60,500 nt of DNA. Origin: JAUYMM01 sp049301455. GTDB taxonomy: Bacteria > Patescibacteriota > Microgenomatia > UBA8517. Made by a program: the position numbers and the translations under genes. The stretch covers positions 1 through 60,500 of the forward strand of contig JBAQKY010000025.1 in the NCBI GenBank assembly GCA_049301455.1. Reading direction: 5' to 3'. The first letter of the stretch is position 1; every line of letters starts with the position of its first letter. Below, one piece after another: positions 34,975-44,633 of this stretch. Below the pieces are notes generated by a model. It had not been told where the DNA came from, made no database searches, and worked only from the letters and a program-made list of their open reading frames with translations.

Positions 34975-35133
34975 TTACGATTTGTATGTTCCACAATGAG
35001 GACATGCTTTGTGTGGTTCTCTTAACTTTCCACAGCTTGGACATTTTGAAATGCCAGCAATAGCAGCTTTGAATGTGCTTCTTCTTCTGGTTGTTCGTCC
35101 GTGACTATGTTTCTTCTTTGGTAGTGGCGCCAT
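34975..35133 (-). CDS. rpmF: 50S ribosomal protein bL32
   Basis: 52 aa, too short for most ORF cut-offs but clear: MAPLPKKKHSHGRTTRRRS at the start and a four-Cys zinc ribbon CPSCGKLREPHKACPHCG at the end. The complete C4 ribbon means this is the zinc-containing form. Lies 8 nt after the recG stop and 47 nt before nusB. Confidence 0.93.
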   Translation of the reverse strand: MAPLPKKKHSHGRTTRRRSTFKAAIAGISKCPSCGKLREPHKACPHCGTYKS

Positions 35134-35141
35134 AGTTGTGA

Positions 35142-37061
35142 TTATACATTGTTTACAGCCTCTGATGCAAGCTTAATTATTTTAGTCTGCGACCAGTCTG
35201 CAATTTTTAAGTTTCCAAAACCGCTTTGTTTAGTTCCTAGTACATCTCCCGCTCCACGAAGTTGTAAATCCATTTCTGCCAATTCAAAACCTGAAGATGT
35301 TGTTGTTAGAGTGGTCAATCTTTGTATAGCTTTCTCTGAGTCATTTTCTGTAAATAACAAACAATATGATTCTTTTGTTCCTCTGCCCACCCTACCTCTT
35401 AACTGATGCAGTTGAGCTAAGCCGAATCTGTCAGCTCCTTCAATTAACATTATTGTTGCATTAGGAATGTCTATGCCAACTTCAACTACAGGTGTTGAAA
35501 CTAAGATGTCTATTTTACCTTCCTTAAAGTTGCCCAAAACCTCATTTTTCTCTTTCTCTTTAAGTTTTCCGTGTAGTAAGCCTAATTTAAAATCTTCAAA
35601 TATGGACTTTAAATTGTCAAACTCTTTTTTGACAGATTTAACATCTTTTAAGCTCTCAGTTTCAGACTCTTCAACCAATGGACAGATAACAAAAATTTGA
35701 GATTTGTTATTTTTTATTTGTTCACTAATCCAATTGTAAGCACCATCTCTTTTTTGATTAGGTACTAACCATGTTTTTATTTTTTGTCTATCTTTAGGTA
35801 ATTCATTAATAATTGATAAATCCATATCTGAGAATAATGTTTGTGCTATTGTTCTCGGAATTGGCGTTGCTGTCATCGTTAACTTGTTAGGGTTGTACTT
35901 TTTAAGGAATTCTATTTGTTTAACTCCAAATTTGTGTTGTTCATCAATTACGATTAATCCTACTTTGTTAAATTCACTTATTTTATTGAGCAACGCATGT
36001 GTACCAACAACAATATCTGCTATACCAACATCCCTTTTAACAACTGACCCTGTAATTAGTGATATTCGAATTTTGAAGTTGTTAAATACTTTCTTTAATG
36101 TTTCATAATGTTGGTTTGCTAAAATTTGAGTTGGTGCCATAACAACTGTCTGATATCCATTTAAAAAAGTTACAAATGCAGAAACAGCAGCTACAACTGT
36201 CTTTCCACTTCCAACATCACCCTGAAGAAGTCTATTCATTGAAGTCTTTTTATTTAAATCAGATAGTATCTCAGCAATAACTTTTTCTTGAGCAGCTGTT
36301 AATTTAAACGGAAGAGAATCAATAAATTCATTTAATAACTTATCGTCTATTTCTAATTTGATACTTTTCTTGTGAGTCAAGTTGGCTTTTCGTTCTTTAG
36401 CAGTACGTAAAAGATCGTAAAACTCGTTAAAAGCTAGGCGGTCCTTTGCCTTTTTTGCTTCGTCTAAACTATTTGGAAAGTGTATATTTCTGATAGCTTG
36501 GTCGAAGCTTGGCATACCTGATCTGTCTTTTAAAAATTCATCAATTGTAATTCTGTCTAGAACGTATTTAATTCTTGCCTTAATCCATTTAGATGAAAGT
36601 CCTGCTGTTTCTGGATATACCCCTACAATCTTTCCTGTATGTACAGTCTCGTGGTTATCTTCAATTTTTTCGTATTGTGGTGAAAAAAAAGCAGGTTTGC
36701 CTGCAAACCAAGAAAGCTCACCTGATATCGCAATTTTGATTCCAGGAAATAACATCCTAGTTAAAAATGGTTGTGAAAACCATGCAATAGACACCTTGCC
36801 TGTTTCGTCTTCAATTTGACCAATTTGCATTAGCCTACCTGCTTTTGTGGATTGATTTCTAATTGATGTAATAGTTCCAATTACAGTTACTACTTCGCCA
36901 ACTTTTACCTCACTTATCTTTGTAATTTTACTGAAGTCTAAGTATCTGTGTGGAATATGGTGAAGTAAATCAGAAATAGTTAATATCCCAAGTTTTTCTA
37001 ATTTTTTCTCATAATTAGGACCAACAAATGGAAGTGAGGATACTGAATCAGTTAGATTCAT
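35142..37061 (-). CDS. recG: ATP-dependent DNA helicase RecG
   Basis: 639 aa, slightly short. Remodels stalled forks and branched DNA. N-terminal OB-wedge (VGEVVTVIGTITSI... WFSQPFL). Helicase motifs: GDVGSGKT (I), APTQILANQ (Ia), DEQHKFG (II; DEQH as in RecG), TMTATPIPRT (III), HGKLKEKEK (IV), VEVGIDIPNAT (V), QLHQLRGRVGRG (VI). The end GFGNLKIADW is also RecG-like. Confidence 0.94.
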   Translation of the reverse strand: MNLTDSVSSLPFVGPNYEKKLEKLGILTISDLLHHIPHRYLDFSKITKISEVKVGEVVTVIGTITSIRNQSTKAGRLMQIGQIEDETGKVSIAWFSQPFLTRMLFPGIKIAISGELSWFAGKPAFFSPQYEKIEDNHETVHTGKIVGVYPETAGLSSKWIKARIKYVLDRITIDEFLKDRSGMPSFDQAIRNIHFPNSLDEAKKAKDRLAFNEFYDLLRTAKERKANLTHKKSIKLEIDDKLLNEFIDSLPFKLTAAQEKVIAEILSDLNKKTSMNRLLQGDVGSGKTVVAAVSAFVTFLNGYQTVVMAPTQILANQHYETLKKVFNNFKIRISLITGSVVKRDVGIADIVVGTHALLNKISEFNKVGLIVIDEQHKFGVKQIEFLKKYNPNKLTMTATPIPRTIAQTLFSDMDLSIINELPKDRQKIKTWLVPNQKRDGAYNWISEQIKNNKSQIFVICPLVEESETESLKDVKSVKKEFDNLKSIFEDFKLGLLHGKLKEKEKNEVLGNFKEGKIDILVSTPVVEVGIDIPNATIMLIEGADRFGLAQLHQLRGRVGRGTKESYCLLFTENDSEKAIQRLTTLTTTSSGFELAEMDLQLRGAGDVLGTKQSGFGNLKIADWSQTKIIKLASEAVNNV

Positions 37062-37070
37062 ATTTTTAAT

Positions 37071-37172
37071 TTAAAGATAAACAAAGAATGGAATAAAGGT
37101 TCCTGCCAAAAGTGCAATTCCTGAAAGGATAACAATTACTTTAAATATTTTTTTGTGTGTTTTAGGTGACAT
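37071..37172 (-). CDS. Single-span small membrane protein (33 aa)
   Basis: Short ORF between tyrS and recG: basic N-terminus MSPKTHKKIFK, then one hydrophobic helix to the C-terminus (VIVILSGIALLAG...FVYL). Spacing of 12 nt after tyrS and 9 nt before recG fits a real cistron. Function unknown; similar small single-span proteins could guide or stabilise membrane complexes. Confidence 0.5.
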   Translation of the reverse strand: MSPKTHKKIFKVIVILSGIALLAGTFIPFFVYL

Positions 37173-37184
37173 ATTAATTATTAT

Positions 37185-38345
37185 TTAGACAAGTATACCA
37201 AATATCTTTTTTCCAATCTTGATTCTGTCACCTTTTTTAATTTTGTAATTAAGATCACTTACAGCATCACCATTAATTGTTAGTCCTCCTTGTTGGATTA
37301 ATCTTTTTGCGTCTCCTGCAGACTTTAAATTAGTAAAAGGTGCAATTGTTTCAACAAGTGATTTATTAATTTTAATTTCTTGTGTGTATTCAGGTTCTTT
37401 TTTGGCAAAGGATTTCTCAAAATTATTTTTAGCCTTTATGGCTTCTCTTTTGTTAGTCAACTCTGTCGCAATTATTAAGGCTAAATCCTTTTTGATGTGT
37501 GATGGGTTTACTCCAGCTTTTAGTGCTTTTTTAACTTCTCCTATTTTTTCAATGCTTGCTGATGTGGCATTTTCAAAGTATTCAATAATTAAATTATCTG
37601 GAAGTGACATTGTTTTGCCAAAAATTTCATCAGCAGAATCTGAAAGCCAAATAGCATTGCCCCAACTTTTACTCATTTTCCTACCGTCCGTTCCTGTTAA
37701 ATATCCAGTAACAATAACAAATGATTCTTTGTTTCGTAATCTGCTTTGCAGATTTCTTCCCGCCTGCATGTTAAATGTTTGGTCTGCTCCGCCAATTTGT
37801 ATATCAGTATCTAAAATATAACTATCATAGCCTTGCATAACTGGATATAAAGCTTCGTGTAGCCCAACTCTCTTTTTATCAGTTAATCTCTTTTTGATTA
37901 ATTCACGTCCTGCAAATTCTCCAAATGAAAATTCTTGGCATAACTTGACAATCTCTGAAAATTTTAATTTTGATAACCAAGAACTATTGAATTTAACAGT
38001 TACTTTAGAAAAATCTAATATTTTGCTTGCCTGTTTTTTATATGTTTTGAAATTATCTTTAATCTGTTGGTATGTTAATACTGGACGTTCTGTATCTTTG
38101 TCTGAGGTGTCCCCAATTAGTGCGGTGAAGTCACCGATTAAAAAGGTCACATCGTGACCAAGATCAACAAATTCTTGCAATTTTTTCAAAGCAACAGCAT
38201 GGCCAATGTGAATTCTTGTTGCTGTTGGATCAATACCTAAATAGACGTTTAACTTTTTCCCACTTTTAAGTAAATCTTCAAGTATTTGTTTGTTTGGGAT
38301 TATGTTTGTAACTCTTCTTGTTAGAATCTCTTCTATATTTGCCAT
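37185..38345 (-). CDS. tyrS: Tyrosyl-tRNA synthetase
   Basis: 386 aa class I synthetase. YLGIDPTATRIHIGHAVAL holds the HIGH motif, QIGGADQTFNMQAGR the Tyr-binding and dimer region, and GRKMSKSWGN the KMSKS loop. C-terminal S4-like RNA-binding domain (AKRLIQQGGLTINGDAVSD). No T-box or leader peptide: the promoter TTGAAT-17-TAGAAT ends 6 nt before the ATG, so the mRNA is predicted to be leaderless. Confidence 0.95.
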   Translation of the reverse strand: MANIEEILTRRVTNIIPNKQILEDLLKSGKKLNVYLGIDPTATRIHIGHAVALKKLQEFVDLGHDVTFLIGDFTALIGDTSDKDTERPVLTYQQIKDNFKTYKKQASKILDFSKVTVKFNSSWLSKLKFSEIVKLCQEFSFGEFAGRELIKKRLTDKKRVGLHEALYPVMQGYDSYILDTDIQIGGADQTFNMQAGRNLQSRLRNKESFVIVTGYLTGTDGRKMSKSWGNAIWLSDSADEIFGKTMSLPDNLIIEYFENATSASIEKIGEVKKALKAGVNPSHIKKDLALIIATELTNKREAIKAKNNFEKSFAKKEPEYTQEIKINKSLVETIAPFTNLKSAGDAKRLIQQGGLTINGDAVSDLNYKIKKGDRIKIGKKIFGILV

Positions 38346-38351
38346 ACTTTG

Positions 38352-38380
38352 ATTCTAGACGTATGGAGATGTAGATTCAA
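38352..38380 (-). promoter_or_regulatory. Leaderless-type promoter of tyrS
   Basis: Minus strand TTGAAT (38375-38380), 17-bp spacer, TAGAAT (38352-38357), 6 nt, ATG (38345). Confidence 0.65.
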
Positions 38381-38399
38381 GTATGATAATATGACATAT

Positions 38400-40946
38400 A
38401 TGTGGAAAGCGAGAAGAAGGCTTCAGTTTGGTGAACGAAATGCTGGCTTAAGAAATTCTAGAAATATTGCAAAAATTGCTAAATTTGGTTTTTTGGGAAT
38501 TATTGGTTTATTCGTAATTTTAATAATTGTTTTACCACTTCTATCTTTTGGTCTCCCCTCGCCTGACAAGGTAATCAGACGTGAAGGTTTTTCAACAAAA
38601 ATTTTAGATAGAAATGGCAAACCTTTATATGACATCTTTGATAATGAAAGAAGAACCCCAATAAACATTAATGACATGCCTGTTTATTTAAAACAGGCAA
38701 CTGTTGCAATTGAAGATAAAAATTTCTACTCACATAATGGTTTTGATATTTTAGGTACTTTGCGTGGACTTTCCCGTTTCTTTACTCGTGGTTATGCACA
38801 AGGAGGATCTACTTTAACACAGCAACTTGTTAAAAATGTGCTTTTAACTTCTGAACGTTCAGCTCTACGTAAAATTAAAGAGTTTATTTTGGCTGTACAG
38901 ATTGAAAGAAAATATACCAAAGACGAAATACTTCAGATGTATCTTAATGAAGCTCCATATGGTGGTACTGCTTGGGGTGTTGAGTCTGCGTCAGAAACTT
39001 ATTTTGGAAAGTCTGCAAAGGATTTAAACCTTGTTGAATCAGCAATCCTTGCAGGTATGCCACAGTTACCATCAAGATACTCACCATATTCATCAACACC
39101 AAAAGCATATGTTGATAGAACAACAAATGTATTAAGGAGAATGAGAGAGGATGGATACATAACCAAAGATCAAGAAGAAGCTGCTTTAGCAGAACTTCCA
39201 GAATTCAAATTCCAAACCAAAGGTTCATCTTTTAAGGCTCCTCACTTTGTTCAGTACGTACAAAAAATACTAGAAGAAAGATATGGTGAAAAAGTCATTG
39301 AACAAGGAGGTTTAAAAGTTACCACAACTCTTGATCTTGATTTGCAAGAAAAAGCACAAGAAATAGTTGCAGAAGAAATTGCTAAAGTTGAAGCACAACG
39401 CATAACTAACGGTGGATCTGTGGTCATGAATCCTGAAACTGGAGAAATTTTGGCTATGGTTGGTAGTAAAAGATTTGATGATCCTGATTATGATGGACAG
39501 GTCAACGTTACAGTAGCACTTAGACAGCCTGGATCATCTTTTAAGCCCTTTACATATGTAACAGCACTCAAAGAGGGCTATACCGCATCATCAATGGTTA
39601 TGGACGTTCCAACTGTATTTCAAAGCGGTGAAGGTCAACCTGATTATAATCCTGTAAATTATGATGGCAAATATCGAGGTCCAGTTCAAATGCGTTACGC
39701 GTTAGGAAACTCTCTAAATATTCCTGCAGTTAAGTTTATTGCCATGGTGGGTATTAAAGACGTTTTAGAGACTGCGTTTGATTTTGGTTTAACATCACTC
39801 CCACCAACGGCAGAAACATTACAACGAGTAGGACTATCTTTAACACTTGGAGGTGGTGAAGTTAGATTGGTTGAATTAACAGGTGCATATTCTGCGTTTT
39901 TAAATGGTGGTACAAAAGCAGAACCATTATCAATTTTAAAAGTTGAAGATAGTAATGGTAAAGTATTGGAAGAAATTAAACCTAAAAGAGGTAAAAGAGT
40001 ATTAGATGAAGAATATGCTTATATTATTACCAATATTCTTTCAGATAACTCTGCAAGATCTGATGCCTTTGGACCAAACTCCCTATTAAATGTTTCTGGA
40101 CGTCAGGTTGCAGTAAAAACAGGTACAACAAATGATAGACGTGACAACTGGACAGTTGGAGGTACACCACAAAGAACAGTTGGTGTTTGGGTTGGTAATA
40201 ACGATAATTCTCCAATGCTAAATGTGGCATCAGGTATATCAGGTGCATCACCTATTTGGAGAAGAATACTTCTTGAATCACTAAGCGGTATGGATCCAGT
40301 AAGTTTTACTGCACCTGAAAAAATTGTCACAGCAGATGTTGATACTGTGTCAGGAAAACGTGCACATGATGGTTTTCCATCAAGATCTGAAATTTTTGTT
40401 AAAGGCTCAGAACCTGAAAATGATGATATACATGTAAACTTGAAAGTTTGTAAGTCAGACGGAAGACTTGCAACCCCATCAGATATTTCAGGACAAAATT
40501 ATGATAATAAAGAATATTATGTGTTTAAAGAAGAAGATCCAGTATCTACTGACGGAAAGAATAGATGGCAGGAAGCAATTTTAAATTGGTTAAATGGACA
40601 GTCAGACAGTATATATCACCCACCTACTGAATATTGTGGAACTGTTAATCCTTTAAGTGTTGAAATATATAGTCCTACAGATAGAACAAGTAATTTACCT
40701 AACCAATTTGAAATTAAGATGAGGGCAGATACAACAAGTAAAATTGTTTCTATAGAACTTGAAATTGATGGAGTCAAGAGAAGAACATTTGATGCCCCCC
40801 CTTATGTTTATCAGGCAGATCTTCCAAATGGTTCTCATGTTTTAAAAGCGATTGCAAGAGATTCAGAAGGTCATGAGTCATCTCATCCATTAACAGTTGG
40901 TGTAAACACTGCATGGGATGCAGTCAGTCCAACTCCTACTCCCTAG
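38400..40946 (+). CDS. Bifunctional penicillin-binding protein (class A, PBP1-like)
   Basis: 848 aa. Polymerises and cross-links peptidoglycan. Short basic cytoplasmic part, one membrane segment (~28-48), glycosyltransferase domain with IEDKNFYSHNGFD and GGSTLTQQLVKN, transpeptidase domain with SxxK as PGSSFKPFTY, SxN as GNSLN, and KTG as VKTGTTNDRRDNW. A C-terminal Ig-like domain (VEIYSPTDRTSNLPNQF... to SSHPLTVGV) and a Pro/Thr end follow. I choose ATG 38400, 9 nt after GATAAT (38385-38390); ATG 38391 is the alternative. Confidence 0.93.
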   Translation: MWKARRRLQFGERNAGLRNSRNIAKIAKFGFLGIIGLFVILIIVLPLLSFGLPSPDKVIRREGFSTKILDRNGKPLYDIFDNERRTPININDMPVYLKQATVAIEDKNFYSHNGFDILGTLRGLSRFFTRGYAQGGSTLTQQLVKNVLLTSERSALRKIKEFILAVQIERKYTKDEILQMYLNEAPYGGTAWGVESASETYFGKSAKDLNLVESAILAGMPQLPSRYSPYSSTPKAYVDRTTNVLRRMREDGYITKDQEEAALAELPEFKFQTKGSSFKAPHFVQYVQKILEERYGEKVIEQGGLKVTTTLDLDLQEKAQEIVAEEIAKVEAQRITNGGSVVMNPETGEILAMVGSKRFDDPDYDGQVNVTVALRQPGSSFKPFTYVTALKEGYTASSMVMDVPTVFQSGEGQPDYNPVNYDGKYRGPVQMRYALGNSLNIPAVKFIAMVGIKDVLETAFDFGLTSLPPTAETLQRVGLSLTLGGGEVRLVELTGAYSAFLNGGTKAEPLSILKVEDSNGKVLEEIKPKRGKRVLDEEYAYIITNILSDNSARSDAFGPNSLLNVSGRQVAVKTGTTNDRRDNWTVGGTPQRTVGVWVGNNDNSPMLNVASGISGASPIWRRILLESLSGMDPVSFTAPEKIVTADVDTVSGKRAHDGFPSRSEIFVKGSEPENDDIHVNLKVCKSDGRLATPSDISGQNYDNKEYYVFKEEDPVSTDGKNRWQEAILNWLNGQSDSIYHPPTEYCGTVNPLSVEIYSPTDRTSNLPNQFEIKMRADTTSKIVSIELEIDGVKRRTFDAPPYVYQADLPNGSHVLKAIARDSEGHESSHPLTVGVNTAWDAVSPTPTP

Positions 40947-41201
40947 TTAAGTTTTTTTAAAATAAATACAACCATCACAACCTGTAAAACTTATTCGAGC
41001 TATATTACCTGTAGCTTCGATTTTACCTCCTTTTGGTGACCTCTTTTTACACGTAAACAGCTGACCATCTCTTACGACTAACTCTGAAGATGTATCTTTA
41101 TGATCTTTTCGAACAAGATTGACACTAAACTTTAAAGTTCTTTTCCACTCGCAATCGAGATTTGGATATCTAGCAGAATGACTGATAATTCGATCTGTCA
41201 T
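40947..41201 (-). CDS. Small Cys-containing protein of unknown function
   Basis: 84 aa, not recognised. Basic; a CKKRSPKGGK stretch and a C-terminal GCDGC motif could bind metal. The promoter TTGGAA-17-TATAAT (-10 at 41208-41213) is inside the pheT 3' end and the ATG follows 6 nt after the -10, so it has its own leaderless transcript besides read-through from pheT. Converges with the PBP gene with no gap. Confidence 0.5.
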   Translation of the reverse strand: MTDRIISHSARYPNLDCEWKRTLKFSVNLVRKDHKDTSSELVVRDGQLFTCKKRSPKGGKIEATGNIARISFTGCDGCIYFKKT

Positions 41202-41216
41202 GTCGGAATTATAAAT

Positions 41217-43157
41217 CTAAACAACTGAAATTCCAAACTTCGTGTTTAGCGAAGACAGTATTTTGCTTCTAACCTCTTCTACCTCTTTATCTGTAAGCGT
41301 GTGATCTTCTGATTGGTACTGAATATTAAAAGTAAAATTTGATTGATATTTGTCTGTAAGTTCTACCCTATATACGATATTTGACATACTATATACAGTT
41401 TTAATCACATCACCAACAAAAGTCTTTTCTGGCAGTTCAAGTGTAATGTCCTCTACTTGCGGTGGATACTTATTTATTTCTTTATACTTTCTAGCAATCT
41501 TCTTTGAAGATAGTAATTTTTGCATATCGAAGCTATATAAAAACAAACCATTTTCTAAATTGCCATACTCACCCAGTATCGTTTTGTCTGACTTTATAAA
41601 TATTCTTTGGTTTGGTAGATAACTACCACCATCTTCTTGCTTGTCTGTGTATTCAATGTTTAATTCATTTAGTAATGATTCAACAATACCTTTATTTTGT
41701 CGATAATTATTATGTCTGATTATTCCACCTAACATTAACTTTTCTTCAGGTAGGTCATTCTTGCGAGGTATATAGATATTACTAATTTCAAATATATGTA
41801 AATCACCTTTTTCTTGTGGGTTGTCTTGAACATTTCTGGCTAGTGAATCTAGCAGATTATCTCTTAAGAATGCAGTATCTGGGCCTAGTGGATTTTTTAA
41901 TTCAACTTGACCTTTGTCTGTTAATGATAGGTTGTAGACTTCAGTAGCTCCTAATGACTTTAGCAGCTGTTTTACAGTTTGTTCGAACTTAAAATCATCA
42001 TTTTGTTTTGGTTTTGGAAGTGAACCGTCCATTAATACACATGGTAAATTGAAGTATCCGTATATTCTGGCAATTTCTTCTGCAATATCCTCTCTTATGT
42101 CAATATCATTGGCTCTATATGATGGCACCTTAACTTCTAATTTTGTTTTATTCCAATTAACACCAAAACCTAAATTTGTTAAATAATTTGTCATTTCTTT
42201 TTCAGAAATGTCTATGCCAATTATTTTATCAATTTCCTCTTTTGTAACAGTGACAGTTTTTGTTTTGTATGGATTAGGATAAATATCTAAGATTTCTTTT
42301 TCTGACTTTCCGCCTGACAAATTTTCAATCATTTCGATGCTAGACAAAATAGCAGGAGTTACATTTTCACTATCTAGCCCTTTTTCAAAAAGGACTGCAG
42401 CCTCAGTTCTTTGACCTAAACTCATAGAAGTTTTTCTAATTTTGTGTTGATTGTAATTTTGAACGAACAGTAAAACGTTTTTAGTGTTGTTATCTATACT
42501 GCTTGCTTCTCCTCCCATGATTCCACATAAATCAATTAAGTTTCCCGATGCATCTTCAATTACAATATCTCCTCCGTCTAGTTTAAATTCTTTTCCATCA
42601 AGAGTTTTGATTAATTCTCCTCTTTTTGATTCACGAAGTGTCATGTCTGCGTCTGATATCTTATCGTAATCAAAAGTGTGAACAGGTTGACCTAATTCAT
42701 GCATTATGTAGTTACTGACATCAACAATATTGTTAATAGGTCGAACATCAACTTTTTCAAGAAGTGATCTGATTTCTTTAGGTGATTCTTTTACAGTTAC
42801 GTTTTTAATCAAAACAGCAGTAAACCTAGAACATAATTTTGGATCAACTACTGCAGTTAAATATTTTGTTTTTTTAACAAATTTAAATTTGCTTTGATCA
42901 AGTTTGTTTTCTTTTAAACTAGCTTTGATTCCAAACCTCGGAAGTATTGTTGCAGCTTCTCTGGCTATTCCAAGTATTGAAGCGGTATCAACTCTGTTTG
43001 TAGTAACTTCTACATTGTAGATGTGGTCGCCATCATTAGTTTGTTTGGTTCTTTCTATTGAAGGTCCACAAAGAGAGAGATACTTTGCAATTTCTTTTGG
43101 AGTTGCCTTAGTTTCTAAATGCTTTTTAAGCCAGCTATTTGGTATTAATAAATCCAT
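41217..43157 (-). CDS. pheT: Phenylalanyl-tRNA synthetase beta subunit (short form)
   Basis: 646 aa against about 800 in most bacteria. The usual N-terminal EMAP/tRNA-binding (B2) insertion is missing. B3/4 editing region: PINNIVDVSNYIMHELGQPVHTFDYDKI. B5 domain around VTKEEIDKIIGIDISEKEM. Core with DIREDIAEEIARIYGY. C-terminal FDX-ACB anticodon-binding domain (KYPPQVEDITLEL... SEDHTLTDKEVEEV). Forms the heterotetramer with PheS, 18 nt upstream, under the attenuator at 44642-44731. Confidence 0.94.
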   Translation of the reverse strand: MDLLIPNSWLKKHLETKATPKEIAKYLSLCGPSIERTKQTNDGDHIYNVEVTTNRVDTASILGIAREAATILPRFGIKASLKENKLDQSKFKFVKKTKYLTAVVDPKLCSRFTAVLIKNVTVKESPKEIRSLLEKVDVRPINNIVDVSNYIMHELGQPVHTFDYDKISDADMTLRESKRGELIKTLDGKEFKLDGGDIVIEDASGNLIDLCGIMGGEASSIDNNTKNVLLFVQNYNQHKIRKTSMSLGQRTEAAVLFEKGLDSENVTPAILSSIEMIENLSGGKSEKEILDIYPNPYKTKTVTVTKEEIDKIIGIDISEKEMTNYLTNLGFGVNWNKTKLEVKVPSYRANDIDIREDIAEEIARIYGYFNLPCVLMDGSLPKPKQNDDFKFEQTVKQLLKSLGATEVYNLSLTDKGQVELKNPLGPDTAFLRDNLLDSLARNVQDNPQEKGDLHIFEISNIYIPRKNDLPEEKLMLGGIIRHNNYRQNKGIVESLLNELNIEYTDKQEDGGSYLPNQRIFIKSDKTILGEYGNLENGLFLYSFDMQKLLSSKKIARKYKEINKYPPQVEDITLELPEKTFVGDVIKTVYSMSNIVYRVELTDKYQSNFTFNIQYQSEDHTLTDKEVEEVRSKILSSLNTKFGISVV

Positions 43158-43175
43158 AATATTATTCTAATAAAA

Positions 43176-44198
43176 TTACAATTGTTTCAAAACTCTTAAA
43201 TCATCACTGTAAAGCAATCTAATGTCTGGGACAGAAAGACCAGATTTCATCATGTATGTTCTTTCCACTCCCCATCCAAATGCAAACCCAGAATATGTTT
43301 TTGGATCAACTCCACATTCTTTTAAAACATTTGGATGAACCATACCTGCTCCACCAATTTCCAACCAACCCTCTTTACATAGTTTGCATCCCTTGCCGTT
43401 ACAAACATTACAAGAGATATCAACTTCAAATGATGGTTCTGTAAATTGGAAATGATAAGGTCTGAGCCTTGTTTCTCTGTTTGGTCCAAAGAATGTTTTA
43501 GCAAAATGGTCAATTGTGCCACGTAGGTGAGTAATTGAAATGTCTTTATCTACTACTAACCCTTCAAATTGGTGAAACATAGCAAGATGGCTAATATCAA
43601 GTTGCCTTCTGTAACACTTTGCAATATTAATCATCCTGATAGGTGGTTTGTTTGATAACATTTCTCTGATCTGCCCACTTGATGTGTGCGGTGTCAAAAG
43701 CATGGGACCATATTTTGATGATGTTGGAGCATCGACAAAGAAAGTTTCCCAATCGTCACGGGCTGGGTGATTGTCTGGAAAGTTAAGTGCACCAAAGGCA
43801 AAGTAATCGTATTCTACTTCTGGATATCTAACTCTAGTAAAACCGATCTTCTCAAAGACTTCTGAAATTTCATTTATGGCATTTGTTACCATGTGCAGAT
43901 GTCCTAGCTTTGGAAGTTCAGCTGGCATTGTGGGATCAAACCAAACCCGTGCGTTATTATTTAATTCATTCTTTTTGGTTGCAAGAAGTTCCAATAAAGT
44001 ATTCTTCACTTCGTTTAAAGTAATGCCATATTGCTTTTTCTCTTCTGGTGTAACTTTTGAAATGTCTTTTGAAGCAATTGTGAATTTGCCTGATTTACCA
44101 AACAAATCAATTCTAATTTGCTCTAATTCATTAAGGTCTGCACAATCGGAAACTCTAGCAATTGCTTGGTTTTTAATATTAATTAAATTATCATTCAT
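43176..44198 (-). CDS. pheS: Phenylalanyl-tRNA synthetase alpha subunit
   Basis: 340 aa class II synthetase. Coiled-coil tRNA-binding N-terminus, then motif 2 (IRMINIAKCYRRQ...HLAMFHQFEGLVVD) and motif 3 (GFAFGWGVERTYMMKSG). A Cys set CNVCNGKGCKLCKEGW is typical of bacterial PheS of this class. A TACAAT hexamer (44205-44210) lies 6 nt before the ATG but has no clear -35, so transcription from the attenuated promoter upstream is the main expectation. Confidence 0.95.
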   Translation of the reverse strand: MNDNLINIKNQAIARVSDCADLNELEQIRIDLFGKSGKFTIASKDISKVTPEEKKQYGITLNEVKNTLLELLATKKNELNNNARVWFDPTMPAELPKLGHLHMVTNAINEISEVFEKIGFTRVRYPEVEYDYFAFGALNFPDNHPARDDWETFFVDAPTSSKYGPMLLTPHTSSGQIREMLSNKPPIRMINIAKCYRRQLDISHLAMFHQFEGLVVDKDISITHLRGTIDHFAKTFFGPNRETRLRPYHFQFTEPSFEVDISCNVCNGKGCKLCKEGWLEIGGAGMVHPNVLKECGVDPKTYSGFAFGWGVERTYMMKSGLSVPDIRLLYSDDLRVLKQL

Positions 44199-44237
44199 GT
44201 TAGTATTGTATTACTTTTTAGATATAAATTATACTGT

Positions 44238-44435
44238 TTATATTCCACTGTTTTTGGTTAAAATATCCCTTTCTTTACCTAATTTAATCCCATATTTCTT
44301 ACATCCTAATTTTAATGCAACAATGTAATCAGATGTTGTTGCTTCATGTTTTAGAATATTAGACAAAGCTTCTTGATATTTAAGTGCCTCCTCAAGTGTT
44401 AATGTATTATTTTGTTTTCCAATTCTTTCTGTCAT
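44238..44435 (-). CDS. Small protein of unknown function in the pheST operon (65 aa)
   Basis: Not recognised. Helical and charged (MTERIGKQNNTLTLEEALKY...). I choose ATG 44435 over GTG 44444 because a Shine-Dalgarno-like AAGGTGAT, made by the end of the previous gene, sits 6 nt upstream. Lies between the attenuator and pheS, so it should respond to Phe-tRNA charging like pheST. Confidence 0.55.
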   Translation of the reverse strand: MTERIGKQNNTLTLEEALKYQEALSNILKHEATTSDYIVALKLGCKKYGIKLGKERDILTKNSGI

Positions 44436-44440
44436 GTAAA

Positions 44441-44623
44441 TCACCTTCTTTCTGCTCCATTTGGTTTGATATCCATATCATTTTTATGTTCGATTTCAGT
44501 TGACTCTTCATCAATACGACTGTCCTTATTTAGCTCGCTTATAATATCAACAGCTTCTGCAACTACTTGTTGCTTATTCTTGTCTTCGTGACCCTCATTA
44601 ATTAATAGTTGTATTATGCTCAT
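44441..44623 (-). CDS. Small acidic protein of unknown function, first gene after the Phe attenuator (60 aa)
   Basis: Not recognised. Helical and acidic (INEGHEDKNKQQVVAEAV, ELNKDSRIDEESTEIEH). ATG 44623 comes just after the attenuator terminator; longer in-frame readings would include the terminator itself, which rules them out. Stop nearly overlaps the next gene. Confidence 0.55.
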   Translation of the reverse strand: MSIIQLLINEGHEDKNKQQVVAEAVDIISELNKDSRIDEESTEIEHKNDMDIKPNGAERR

Positions 44624-44633
44624 ATTTTTAAAC

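Noticed and set aside
38346..38399. Longer N-terminus of the PBP from 38349
   Set aside because: It would start in the tyrS promoter region and adds 17 residues without family support; ATG 38400 or 38391 fits a -10 just upstream.
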